Program-made: the position numbers and the translations under genes
Part shown: one piece after another, positions 1 to 12,700 of the stretch
How the letters are laid out: every line of letters begins with the position of its first letter
How positions within the stretch are numbered: the first letter of the stretch is position 1
From: Corbicula japonica
Lineage: Eukaryota > Mollusca > Bivalvia > Venerida > Cyrenidae
Reading direction: 5' to 3'
Assembly (NCBI GenBank): GCA_038501625.1
Contig: JAZAYU010000015.1
Span: 3,184,991 to 3,248,990, forward strand
DNA: 64,000 bases
Notes under the pieces: model-generated
Told to the model about the DNA's origin: nothing
The model's input: the letters and a program-made list of their open reading frames with translations, nothing else
The model's database searches: none

Positions 1-717
1 AATTGCTTTAATCTTCAGTGTAATGACATCTTCAGATCATTTTGCGAACGTTATGAATGATGCTTCCTGTATTGACTGTTTCTAAAAATAGATATCGGGG
101 AAAACCGCTATAGCTTATATACAGTGTTTGCAAACCGTCATCAGATCCAGCATTTTGTTCCAGATCTGACTTCAGTGAGATTGACATTAAACGGGAAGTA
201 TAATGGGAGTATCTACTTCGGGCGGGCGAGATGGCGGCATCCACTAAAGTTTTATGCTCTCTAACTCGAGAAATACATCCAATCTTCATCAAATTTATAT
301 GGCCGTAATATCTAGGCAAAGTTCGATAGCCTGCTAGGTTCCTTTACTAAAATATTTTGTTCCAATATAAATTGTATAAAAATATAATTGTTTATAATTT
401 ACATCATGTTGTGTTATAAAAAGACCATCTACTAAATGCAACTGAAAGCACCAATCACATTTGATGTTACAAGGCTTACTACACATTTGGCAAATCCGCC
501 AGGCTCTGCTACATTGTTGCAGTCTTATAACGCTTTTGAATCGACCACACTCTGTAAAGATTTAGTAAGATCTATCATTTGCGATATCCACCGCATTGCT
601 ACATTAGTGCGAGTCCTTAATGAATCCTGACAAATCCGCCACTCCGCTTCTGATAATGCAGGGTCTATAACACAAAACGCAAAATCCGGCAAAACAAAGT
701 GTTCTTTTACATTTCAG
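1..717. other. Intron upstream of the first visible exon
   Basis: No exon is supported. The preceding VWD-1 exon, which should carry a GLCGNF-like motif, is not in this stretch and must lie upstream of the window. Bases about 180-330 resemble the GGGCGGGC dispersed repeat also seen at 50540-50790. The rest shows nothing I recognise. Confidence 0.6.
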
Positions 718-782
718 ATGACTTTACAGGCAACGCCTTCGATTTTGGTAATTCTCAAGTACAAATCGTTGCAAATGAGCCG
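718..782 (+). CDS. Exon 1: C-terminal tail of VWD-1
   Basis: Starts after a tttcag acceptor and ends at gtaaga; enters with two bases of a split codon, leaves in phase 0. Encodes about 22 residues beginning DDFTGNAF, the usual N-D-F-T stretch that follows the calcium-binding loop of a VWD domain. The rest of VWD-1 is outside the window. It joins in frame to the C8 exon 7.5 kb downstream. The assignment rests on this motif and on C8 following directly. Confidence 0.72.
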
Positions 783-3700
783 GTAAGAAAGAGATTTTAC
801 TGTTGTTACATTTATTCATTGAAAGTGACTTTCCATAAATTATGTAACATTATTGATAAAAAGAAACGGTTTTTGCATAAATTGTTAGAATTTATACCGC
901 TACAGACAGAAACACAAAAGGTAGAAATTCAACCCGTAAACTTATTTTACCTGGATAAAGTTAATAAGTACGAAATGTATTTTTCACCGCGAGAGATGCA
1001 AATTAGATTGATATATTATGCGTACGCATGCGCAGGCTAACATACAGGGAACGAAATAATTTCGACCCGCCAGAGTTCAAACAATTAACCCATTCAGAAC
1101 AAGAAAAAGTAAAACAGTAACTTACTGTTTTACAGACGGTCTATTATTCAGAGACAACTGAACAATTTCTCATAGAATTGTATTGCAATATCTAGCTTAT
1201 TTGTTGATTTGTTTCAATGAAATTTTGAAAGAAAGCAATCCAATATGCATTCTGATTTCAAACCTTCCCTATCAATATCACACTTGTTCTTACAAATTTT
1301 CATTATTTTCACTTTTAATAGTGTTTTCACCACATGTTATTTGCCTATCAAGTATGATACATGTATGTTTTGTTGATTTTGAAGAACAATTCAATATTCT
1401 ATGAATTTTATGATTTTTAACCACTACTATGGGTTTCAATTACCATACCCTTTAGAATACAACTTCTTCCCCAATGCTTTTGTAATAAAAGTGTTTACAA
1501 AATATATAATTTAAAAACATATCAATTTACCACAGAATTGACAAAAGTGATATTATGTCTTGAAGACATTCAGGCATCCTCTAGTTCAGGTGAACTTAAC
1601 TTAAGTCTTTGGAACCTTTTTTTACATGATAGGATAATCTTTTTAAGACTTATTTTCTGGAATTTCTTACTGAATAGCTCATGATTGGACAAAAACATGA
1701 AAGTGTGTTTCATTCTGTTAAATAATCTTAAAAATAATTCTTTATTTACAGAAAGTTTCATATATTTATGTAAAATATCCAATACACTATATATTGTGAA
1801 TTTCCAGAGAAATATTTAATAATAAAACTAATACATGCTAAATTACCTCCAAATAATTCATTTTTATTTATTGAACACACTCCAAGCATCTCATCCCAAT
1901 CACAAACCACAATGCAGTTGGTACTCAGAGCGAATAATAGCAACACAATTAACCTTTGTATCAATTTTGAATTTTCAAAGGGAGGTAATTTGAAAAATGG
2001 AATGCCTAGAAGTTATCAGCTGCTTATCAATTCATTTTATTTCATAACCTTGCTTATTTCAATGCTGTTAATAATAAAAACTAAAATGCAGCTAAAATCT
2101 GATTGAGTTTGTAATATTGATAGAAATCTAAATACTGGTGAGGTGAAAAATGCATTTAAAATAAAACATGATGAGCACACATACATGTACATCCTGCATT
2201 CTTTCATGTTGCATCATGTTAAGAGACTCAGAGATCAGTAGGGCAAGCGGTTTGCACAATTGATCCCATACCCACGGTTATCAACCAAAAACTACAGATA
2301 TTGATCATATAACCATAGTTATTGACAATAACTAGGGTTACCACCCGATAACCATAGTTATTGGTAATACCCTAGATATCTGCTGATAACCATACTTATT
2401 GTCAATGGATGTCAGACCAATAACTATGGACAGTGGCGAAAACTATGGTTACCAACTGTAAACCATAGTTCTTGGAGTTAACCGTGGATAACGAGCAATA
2501 TTTAACTAGAGTTTTCACTAATAACTATGGACATCAGATCTAATGTGCACTTGGCACAAAACTCTAGTTATAAATCAATATCCAAGGTTGTCTTGCCATT
2601 GTATCTGTTTCACTTTGACATGCGGTTTGCCCGAATAATCCAATATCTATAGTTATCGACCAATAACTATGGATATCGGTCCGATTCATAATTCATTTTA
2701 AATCACAATCTTGCTTATTTCAATGCTGTTAAAAATAATAACTGAAATTCAGCTAAGATCCGATTGAGTTTGTAATTTTTGCATTACATGGCAGAGATCT
2801 AAACACTGGTGAGGTGAAAAATGCATTATAAAAACACTAAATGATGTGCCACATGTACATCCTGCAATCATCAATGTTGCATAATTAAGAGACTCAGAGA
2901 TCAGTAGGGCAAGCGGTTTGCACAATTGAACCCATATCCATGGTTATCTACCAATTACTATAGATATCGATCTGATAACCTTAGTTATTGACAATAACTA
3001 GGATTACCGCCCGATAACCATAGGTATTGGTGAAAACCCTAGATATCGGCTAGTGATTATGTACCGATGATCGGAAGACATAGATTAACTATGTTTAAAA
3101 GCCTCCCAACGCCTATAATCAATGTCATTCTCTCATAATCAATTTAAACTGATCTTCACCTCTGCCTGTAAAATACTGCACAATTGGACATAATTATGTT
3201 GATCAATATTAATAGTTTGTACTATTCATGACTGAAAATATTTGTAGGGCCTTTTAGGCATTTAGTGCTATTTACAACATGTTTTGGGTTGGGTATTCTT
3301 TAATAAGCATTGTTCATCCATCCTGTTTTAGTGCATTTGAAATAAGAAAACCAGCGGAACAGTTTTATTATTGTCCTTGGAACACCAACCTTCATGTAGA
3401 AAGTAGCAGCAAACACACACAAACAAGGGATAATATGTAAGCTACAAGTCAGAAACCATTTGTTAATGTAACACAGATTTGATTTATAAACCGATTATAA
3501 ACAGTGAAATCACATCGGAAGTGGTAACCGATTCAAACTTATTATTGATTGTGATTTGCAACCCATATCCCAACACTAATATCGACTGATTACCATAGTT
3601 ATTGTCAATGGATGTCGGATTAATAACTATAGATATTGGCAAAAACTATAGTTACCGACCGAAAACCATAGTTCTTGGAGTAAACTGTGGTTAACGAGCA

Positions 3701-6700
3701 ATATTTATCTATCGTTTTCACTAAAAACTATGGATATCAAATGTGCACTTGGCACAAAACTCTAGATATAAATCAATATGCTAGGTTGTTGTCTTGCCAT
3801 TATATCTGTTTCACTTTGACATTCGGTTTGCCCAAATAATCCAATATCTATAGTTATAAACCAATAACTATGGATATCGGTCCGATTCATAATTCATTTT
3901 AAATCATAACCTTACTTATTTCAATGCTGTTAAAAATAATAAATGAAATGCAGCTAAAATCTGATTGAGTTTGTAATATTTTCATAACAGAAATCTAAAC
4001 ACTGGTGAGATGAAAAATGCATTATAAAAACACTACATGATGAGTACATCCTGCATTCTTTAATGTTGCATCATTTTAAGAGACCCAAAAATCACTATGG
4101 CAAGTGGCTTGCACAATTGGTCCGATATCCATGGTTAGAGACCAACTATAGATATTGATCTGATAACGATAGCTATTGACAATAACTAGGGTTACCGTCC
4201 AATAACCATAGTTAGTGGTGAAAATCCTAGATATCAGCCAATAAGGCTCCAACGTTTACAAACGTTTGTAAACGTTTACACGGACCATATTAAAACGAAA
4301 CGCTGCTGTTTAAACGTTGTTTATATCATGCAAACCTGATAACATTGTGACAAGTTTCTCTGAACTTTGTAAGTTGTAAATAACAATGCAACTCCATTAA
4401 AACGGGATCTTATTGGATAGCTAAACTTCCGGGGGTATCCTGTGAAATTCTGAATCCGTCATTTTGCTACACTCACTGACATGGTCATGACATCCAGGAT
4501 TTCAGCTGATGCAGATTCTTGCATTTTATGCTAGGAAATTTGATTTTTTTTTCCACTTTTGACCCCTTCTCATTCTGAACTTGGAATCATTTTGATGAGC
4601 AGGAGAAAAGTGGTCAACTTTTGCAAGAATAAAGAAAACTTTTGTGTACATTCCATTTAAAAAAAAGAAGTTGACGCTTATTTAACCACTGAAAATAAAT
4701 TAAAATGAAGTTAAAGCAGGTTTATAAGTAGTAAAGTTCACTAAATACAAGATATGACTAGTGACAATCTGATAATGACCCCATGAACATTCTCAACAGG
4801 GATCAGATGACCCCTGGTTTTCAGAAACTATTGAAATCCCTGGACATTGCGGAAACCCATAACAATGCGAGAGTTTTTTATACCTCAACAATGTGAATTA
4901 CATATTAAAATACAATTGTTTACTTAGTGGTGTAAATAAAATTAATATTTTCACTTAGTGGTGTAAATAAAATTAATTTTTTCTAAGTGCATCGTTGCCG
5001 TTTTTTCAGCAAATATTTTGCCGCCTTTACAATCATGTGACCGTGCGTATAAACGGTTTAAGATTCTGTTAATGTTTACGGCCCGAAAACGAAACATTAC
5101 CGTTTACACGTGTTAACATTGGAGCCTTACCGGCCGATAACCTTAGTAAATGTCAATAAGTTACTATGGACATCAACGTCACCTATAGTTACTGACCAAA
5201 AACCATTGTTCTCGGCGTTAACAGCGGTTACAGTGATTTCAATTAATGCAGATTCTTGCTTTTTGATGCAAGCACATTTAAATTTTTCCACTTTTGACCC
5301 CACCTATTTCTGAGCTTGGGGTCATTTTGACACAAAAGAACTGAGGAAAAGTGGTCAAACTTTTCAAGAATAAAGAGATATTATATCTTTTGCAATTTAA
5401 ATATGAAGCAAATGTTTATTTCAATTATGAAAATTAATTTAAATGAATATGTTAAGCAATTCTGTAAATAATAAGTTAACTGAAACAATATATGACTTGT
5501 GACCATCTGATCATCACCCCTTGATTATAACTATGGTTATACTCAGGTATCACCAATAACCATAGATGGGTCGATAACCACGGATTAATTCCGCTTGCCA
5601 TAGATCAGGCCACACAAAAACTCATACAAATACATCTTGAAACTGTCAATAAAACTGCACATACATGTATTATGAAAGATGTTTTGGAACCATGATACAA
5701 AAGTTACTATAAAGTTACATGTATTACAGATTCTCAAAGCAACTTGTTGAAGTTGTTCGGAAAATAAATTAAACACATCTTTTCACAAAACATAAAATAT
5801 ATTAAATTTATTAAGACAAAATTATTTTTTGGCAAAATACATTATAAAACATTCCTGAATACATCAAGAATTAATTTTATTTCTTGATGTAATCACAAAT
5901 CCTCGGACACTTATGTCCCCACTGCTGCAAGTTAATTTTTAATAACAAAGGGTTTATTATAACTCTAGTAAAAGTTTTTACTAAAATGATCGTAGGAAAA
6001 AATCTGATCATCTACACATCCTGCTTGATCATCTGTGCAAGTTTGAAAGAAATCCGCCTTATTGTTTATGAGAAGTTGATGCCACAAGATTTGGGGACGT
6101 ACGTTTGTACGGCAAGTGCAACTCTTGGTTGGAGTTATTTCACCAGGACAATTTGTACTTGTTTTGTGATACGAGAACCTGTTGGGGCAAGTGTGAGGTT
6201 GGTGCACCCTAGAACCTGGTTTAAACCCCCAGTGGCAATTTGTTTTGCCACTGACCGTTCCAAGGCGGTATCCCCAAAGGTTCTCTTGTTTATTAATTGT
6301 TTGTGGCGTCCTATTTGAATTGACATACATATATAAAACATGCGCTCTCTCTCTCTCTCTCTCTTCCTCTCTTCTTTTTCGCTGCGTGGGGAGGCTGTGT
6401 TTTTTGAGTGTGGCGATTCCTGATATGCATATGTTGCTTTTCTACCAGTATGCCTCCCACTTTGTGGGGGCATAATAATTTTAAATGCAGAATCCTTAAA
6501 CACAAAACAAACTTATACTATAAATCAATGTATGTGATGTAGACTACTATTTACTTTATGTTTTCCAGTGAATTATAGAATTTTCTAAGTGAAATAAATG
6601 TAAGTGACAATCTCTTTACCAAATTAGCCAATAACGAAAAAAATCTTCCTACCTTTGGATTATGAGCCAGTCTCACTTCATGTGTTAAACAATATGGACT

Positions 6701-9700
6701 TGGTCTAGGGTAAGCTTCAACTAGCAGTGACTTTACTTTCAGAAGAGGTTCCTTCTTCATGTTAATTTGTTGGCCAGACAACAAAGATGCACTTGCTATC
6801 TTATATGTTCCTATATGCACAGCGACACTGTCCATATAAAAACGTAAAAAACAGCTCTTTTTCAACATTCTCGACCTGGATGAATTTTCAGCAAAGATTC
6901 TTGATTAGCCATCAAGTTAATATCCATGCTTCAATATAATCTTGTTTTACAATAAGATGTTCACTTAATCAATCCTTACAAACTGAATATCAGTCATTCA
7001 ATACCATTTTAAATCCATAATTCAGCCAAGTTTTTAGTTATTTTAAATTGTGTAAACATCCGGTATCGATTTCACAATTTCCCAAGATAACGATTTAACA
7101 CAACGAATCAATGGAACGGAAAGATAGCATGTCACTAACACGGACAACTATGTTTTACTCAGTAGGAAAACATTCCGATCGAATATTAAAAACAAACTTT
7201 TGATAGATTGCAACAAGGTCAGCAGTCACTAACAATGTTCACTCGTTTTTTTACAACACCTGCAAGTCAGATGACCTACTTTATTCCACACTAGGGGGCA
7301 TGCAAATTCAGTTATGTTTCATTCTTCGTAATGATAAAATTGTTAAACACAAATCTATATGCAACTTCTTTTAAATTATAAAGATTAGCATTGATTCCTG
7401 CAATAAAGTTATTTATTTAGTTCTTAATCGCAATATGACGTCACCACGCATGCGCAACTATCCTGGACACAATACAACAAGACTGTTAATATATATCCAG
7501 ACTAAGTAGCATTAATATATATACGCTACTCAATACCGTCTTGAAAATGAGCATTACGAAAACCACAAACTTTTCGACTACAAACATATATCTCTCCTCT
7601 CTTTACACTCTATCGCTTCGCTATCCGTCATGTTTTTTTTGGAAAATAATCACGTGACAAACTTAATATTAATTAACGTTATTCGCTCCGAAGTAATGTC
7701 GACCCCAATAATTTGGACACATATTATAATAACATAGTATCACTAGGAGCTTTTGTATGTAATATTTGACGGTGCGATGGTATTAACTGTCCGTTGAACT
7801 AAACAAGTATTATAGTCTGTCGTTTTAAGATCTTACGTAAAGTCTCCTTGATGACTGAGTAAAACTGCAAACAGTAAAACTGTTCTCGTGGTGTCAGAGG
7901 TGTTGATTCGTGAATCTTACGTTTCACGTCATTTAGTAAAAACGCTTGTTTTTTTTACGTCATCTGCGTGGGCACGAACATTGCATTTAACGTCATCTGT
8001 TTGGGCACGAACATTACATTTAACGTCATCTGTGTGGGCACGACCATTACATTTAACGTCATCTGCGTGGGCACGAACATTACATTTAACGTCATCTGCG
8101 TGGGCACGAACATTACATTTAACGTCATTTGTGTGGGCACGAACATTACATTTAACGTCATCTGTGTGGGCACGAACATTACATTTAACGTCATCTGTGT
8201 GGGCACGAACATTACATTAAACGTCATCTGCGTGGGCACGAACATTACATTTAACGTCATCTGCGTGGGCACGAACATTACATTTAACATTTAGATGGTT
8301 TTGCTTATGTAAAAACATTACTGTTTCAGTGTGTCCCCGCGGGATGGCCAGTTACAAGCTGCGAAGATGACGAACAGAGGGCCGGCGCTGAGATGGCTTG
8401 CAACTACATCTATTTGATATATAAGGGCGCGCAAGTGGTGAGAACATGTTTTCTTCTTCATTTAGTAGTGATACAGGGGATCCAGAGGGAGTTTATTCGG
8501 GTTGCTCGAACTCCCTATTTAATTTTCATGGAGATTTATGCATATAGGGTTAGAAATGATCACGTAACTACCCTAAGATTGTCCCAAAACGCACCTCCTT
8601 TCTGGAAATCGTGCTTCCGACCATGCAATAGTTTATAAAATTTTCTTTCCTCCTTCCGTTAAGAGCGAAAAAGAGAAACTGTTATAGGTTATAGTCAATC
8701 TTCAAATTGACCATGTTGTTGATCTCTTTCTCTATTTACCTGTGCTTTTTGAAATTAGGTTCATCCCAAGGTTTGGTTTGATACTTGTGCTAATGCTTTC
8801 TGCGAAGCCAATGGCAATGCAACCGAAGAGGAATTGGTAAAGTGTAGCACAATCGAGGCGTACTCACAGCAGTTAGCGATGGCGGGAAAATCCGTGGCCT
8901 GGCGAAATGCATTCACTTGTCGTAAGTATTGTGTTATGCACTGAAGCTAATTTCACAATTTTTTATTATTTTTCTTCGTAGAATTTTACGATACATTTTA
9001 GCGCATAATATTTGAATTATCTTTGTTAAATTACACTTTACTTATCTTCTAACTACAACATCATATTATTTTTAATTTCTCGACGTAGGGATAGGAGAAT
9101 ATTCTCAAAACAAGAACTATAATAAGAAACACCTTTATCACTTCTTTTTTAATAAAATAACCACAAAAATCCATCCATTCCTCCAGAAACCACTGATATG
9201 TAATCAAGTTTTGTAAAAAAAGAAACTCACAGAATCGTCATAAGCGGTAACCGTTATTTTATCCATTAACGCAGATTCTTGTCATTTGATTTAAATATGG
9301 ATTCTAAAATTTCAAAAAAAGTAACAACATTTTTTTTTTAAATCCACTTCGCGTTTTCTCTATAAAACAAAAGCCACAAGCAATTTCAATAGGGAAAATT
9401 GTAAATCTGGGCTAGAGATAATAAAACTGATATTGGAAACCAGTCTCAAATCTCAAGCATCTGATCGCCATTTCAGCCCATCAGATGCTTGAGATTTGAG
9501 ACTGGTTTCCATTCACAGGTTTATAAATTTGTGACCTGCAATGTTGTTTTATATTACAGCAAAAGAGTGTCCTGCGGGTTTTAAGTACAGTCAGAGTCTG
9601 ACCCACTGCCCTCGGACCTGTCAGAACCTGTACCTTCCTATGGCACAGTCGTGCAACGATGACCCGTTCTCGGGATGCCAGTGTATCACCGGCACGGTAC

Positions 9701-12700
9701 TACACGAGAACAAGTGTATTCCTCCAAGGGAATGTCCTTGTTTACATTACGGAAAATGGTATCAACCTGGTGCAACGGTCATGAACGACTGCAACACATG
9801 GTACACTTTACTCTTTCACTAATCGCCTCGCACTTATAGCGGCTGAACTCGTTTAAAATGTTGAAGCGCCGCTGATGATACAGTTCTGAATTTAATAATC
9901 TTAAATACAAATATAACACTTTTTGATTCAAACGACATGAAACAGGGTGGGGAATCACGTGACAAAAACATGGCCGCCAACCAAAAAATTCTCTCGGTTC
10001 GAGGTAAGATTTTACTTGTTTCTTGCTTATTCCTGGACCATTTTAAATGAAATAAACACTAAAGTACCCCGTACAAGAAGACAGATTGCATAGTGGATTC
10101 CAAATTTTGCCAGCTTTTGTAGTTTATGCGGTATTTCGTGTACAGTGTTTGGCAGCTTGCACTGCTCGGTGATAGGATTTACATTTCCAGCTAAGCAAGA
10201 CTGTTTTGTTAAATATTATTTCTTTCTAAAAACTTCGTAGCTGATCATAAAAATTGAAACAAAGGAAACAAAATATCCATGTTTATTGGAAAAAAATACA
10301 ACGGACTCGCTTGGATTATTCGCAAACTGATCGCTCGGATTGGCAAACAGTTTGCTTCTCAAAAATACAAGTGTTCCCTATCATCAACATTGCGGCCAGT
10401 GTTCCCTATCATTTTCCATTTTTGAGTTTTTCACATCAGTTTCATACAGAAACTGGATATTTTTGAACCAGAAGCATTTTTTTCATGCAACAATCAGCTC
10501 ACTTGCGAAAACTTGCCAGAAGAACGATTTCATCAAGATCCAAGTGTACCCTATCCCCGGGCAGTGCAAGCTTCGTGTACGGGGTACTTTAGTGTTTATT
10601 TTCATTTTTTGTCACGTGATTCCCCACCCTGTGAAGAGGTTTCAAAATAATCATGCATCTATTCGTGTTTATTTTCGAAACTAACTCGAGCATAAACCTT
10701 TACGAATCTTCATTTCTGTCACGTGATGGGAAAGTGTGTCTTCGGAAAGCGCCTTACGAATTCTTTGAAATGACGTCATCAAGTAGGGCAGACAACATTG
10801 CCTAATATTCATTTTGCAGTAAAAAATAACATTATATAGCCAAAATGTATCATAGTACAAATTCTTATTATAGCAAAATAATAGACAATTGTAAAATTTG
10901 TATGGTTATAACTAAAATGTGCAAAAATTATCACCGAATATACCTTTTCACGTGACGTGCCTCTTCCGTACGTCCGGTCACATTTACGTCCCCCAAACCT
11001 TGTGGCATCAACTCCTCATTAACTCTCGGTGGGATTTCTTTTAAACTTGCACAGGTGATCAAGCAGGATGATCGTCAAGAAAAGATTTTTCCGGCGAAAA
11101 TCTTTACCAGAGTCATGGCCCTTTATTACTAATGTTTGTTATAGCAGTGGGGGCATCAGTGTTCCGAGCACACATTCTAGTTTTTATGGTTAAAAATCTA
11201 AAATAGAAATTGATGTCCTATAATGATATGTTTTTTTTCAGTATCTGCAAGATGGGGCGACTGGAGTGCTCGCAGATGGAATGTTCGTCTACCTGCTCGA
11301 TGGTCGGGTTCAACCACGTGAAAACCTTCGACGGCCAACTCTACGATTTTGATGCTGGAGATAGCTATTGCAGTTATACATTAATATCGGTAAAAAGTTG
11401 TAAAACCAAGAAATACTTCAATACAATTAATTTCAAATTGTTTTACATGGTTTGAAGACTGCAGTAAACTGTTATAATTAAATACAGGTAAAATGTAGTA
11501 GAACAGATGTACTTGAATACAGATAATATGGTTTGACTATTGCAGTTATACTTCAATACATGTAAAATGCTATATAAATCAGTATATCACTACTAACTTC
11601 CTTGCGAAAGGTTGCACTTCAATACAGGTAACATGGATTGACTATTGCAGCTATACTTCAGTACGGACAATATGCTCTAAAACGTATTGACTATCGTACT
11701 TTTACTATATGTAAAATGAATTGACTTTACTTATTGTCATATTTACTTATTAAATACAGTTTTTATGCCCCAACAAATCGTGAATCATAAACAAGTCGTG
11801 TAATAACGCCATCATTTATCACTGTAAGTTTTGCAACAATATATTTTTTTAATCAGAATATCAGTTCTTACTTCGTTATAATATGTACATAATGATTGCA
11901 TTGTACATTGATAAACGCAAGTATAACTTGGGACGCCATCTATTAAAAAAATGTTAATATCATGTGTTCAGAAAATATAAGTAAAATGCTCAGATTATTT
12001 AAATATTAACCGTGCTTTTTCGTTACGAACTGGTATTCTTGATACAAACTGTTCCTTAATTGTTATTTTAGAGACTGTTTGTATTTTGGAATATTTCAAA
12101 TGTAAACTGCTATTTTCATTGTTAATATATCTATATGAGTGTATTTGGCCAGAGACAATAGTATTGTCGATATATTTTAATAAAACATGAATTGATTGCC
12201 GACGATTTTCAACGTCTCTGTCTATTGCAGCCTACACCGTTGGCAAGGTACAACGACCCGGACAACAATCTTAAAGTGAGAGTGTTTATGAAGCGCTGTG
12301 AGGGCATGCGCGATGCCAGGTAAGTGCTCATACTAGCATCAGTCATTGTGATATCATTTAATTTTACGGAACAGACTTTCGCGCCTATGCCGAAATAACA
12401 AATTCGCGCAGATGCCGAAAACATATTTGTGCAAATGGCGAAAATTACATTTTCGAACAAGAGGCGAAAAATAACATGTTCGCGCGGTCATGAAATCGCA
12501 TTACAGATTCAATTTCGCTAGGACTTGATTTCGCTCACTTTCCCTAAGGAAATACGGGAAAACTAAAACTACGCTCTAGACCACAGCTTGGAATATAACT
12601 ATGTTGAATCATCCATTGTAGATGTATAGAAGGTCTTGAGATTACAGCCGGCGACATACCTGTTAGTGTGTACAACACTGCAGATGGCGGTGTATGGGTG

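Larger units (their letters stand above)
9801..11241. other. Intron 4
   Basis: Contains the 692-bp inverted-repeat element at 9942-10633 and an inverted partial family T copy at about 10930-11130. The interval between them (10634-10929) shows nothing recognised. Confidence 0.6.

Noticed and set aside
436..630. Open frame upstream of exon 1 as the missing VWD-1 exon
   Set aside because: No Cys pattern or GLCGNF motif and no matching splice phase.
5965..6505. Overlapping open frames of 60-120 codons on both strands
   Set aside because: They lie in dispersed repeat T, which recurs in both orientations in other introns, and have no conserved protein features.
7888..8294. Repetitive reading frames on both strands
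   Set aside because: They are different frames of a 33-bp tandem array; divisibility by three keeps all frames open. No start context, splice support or domain.
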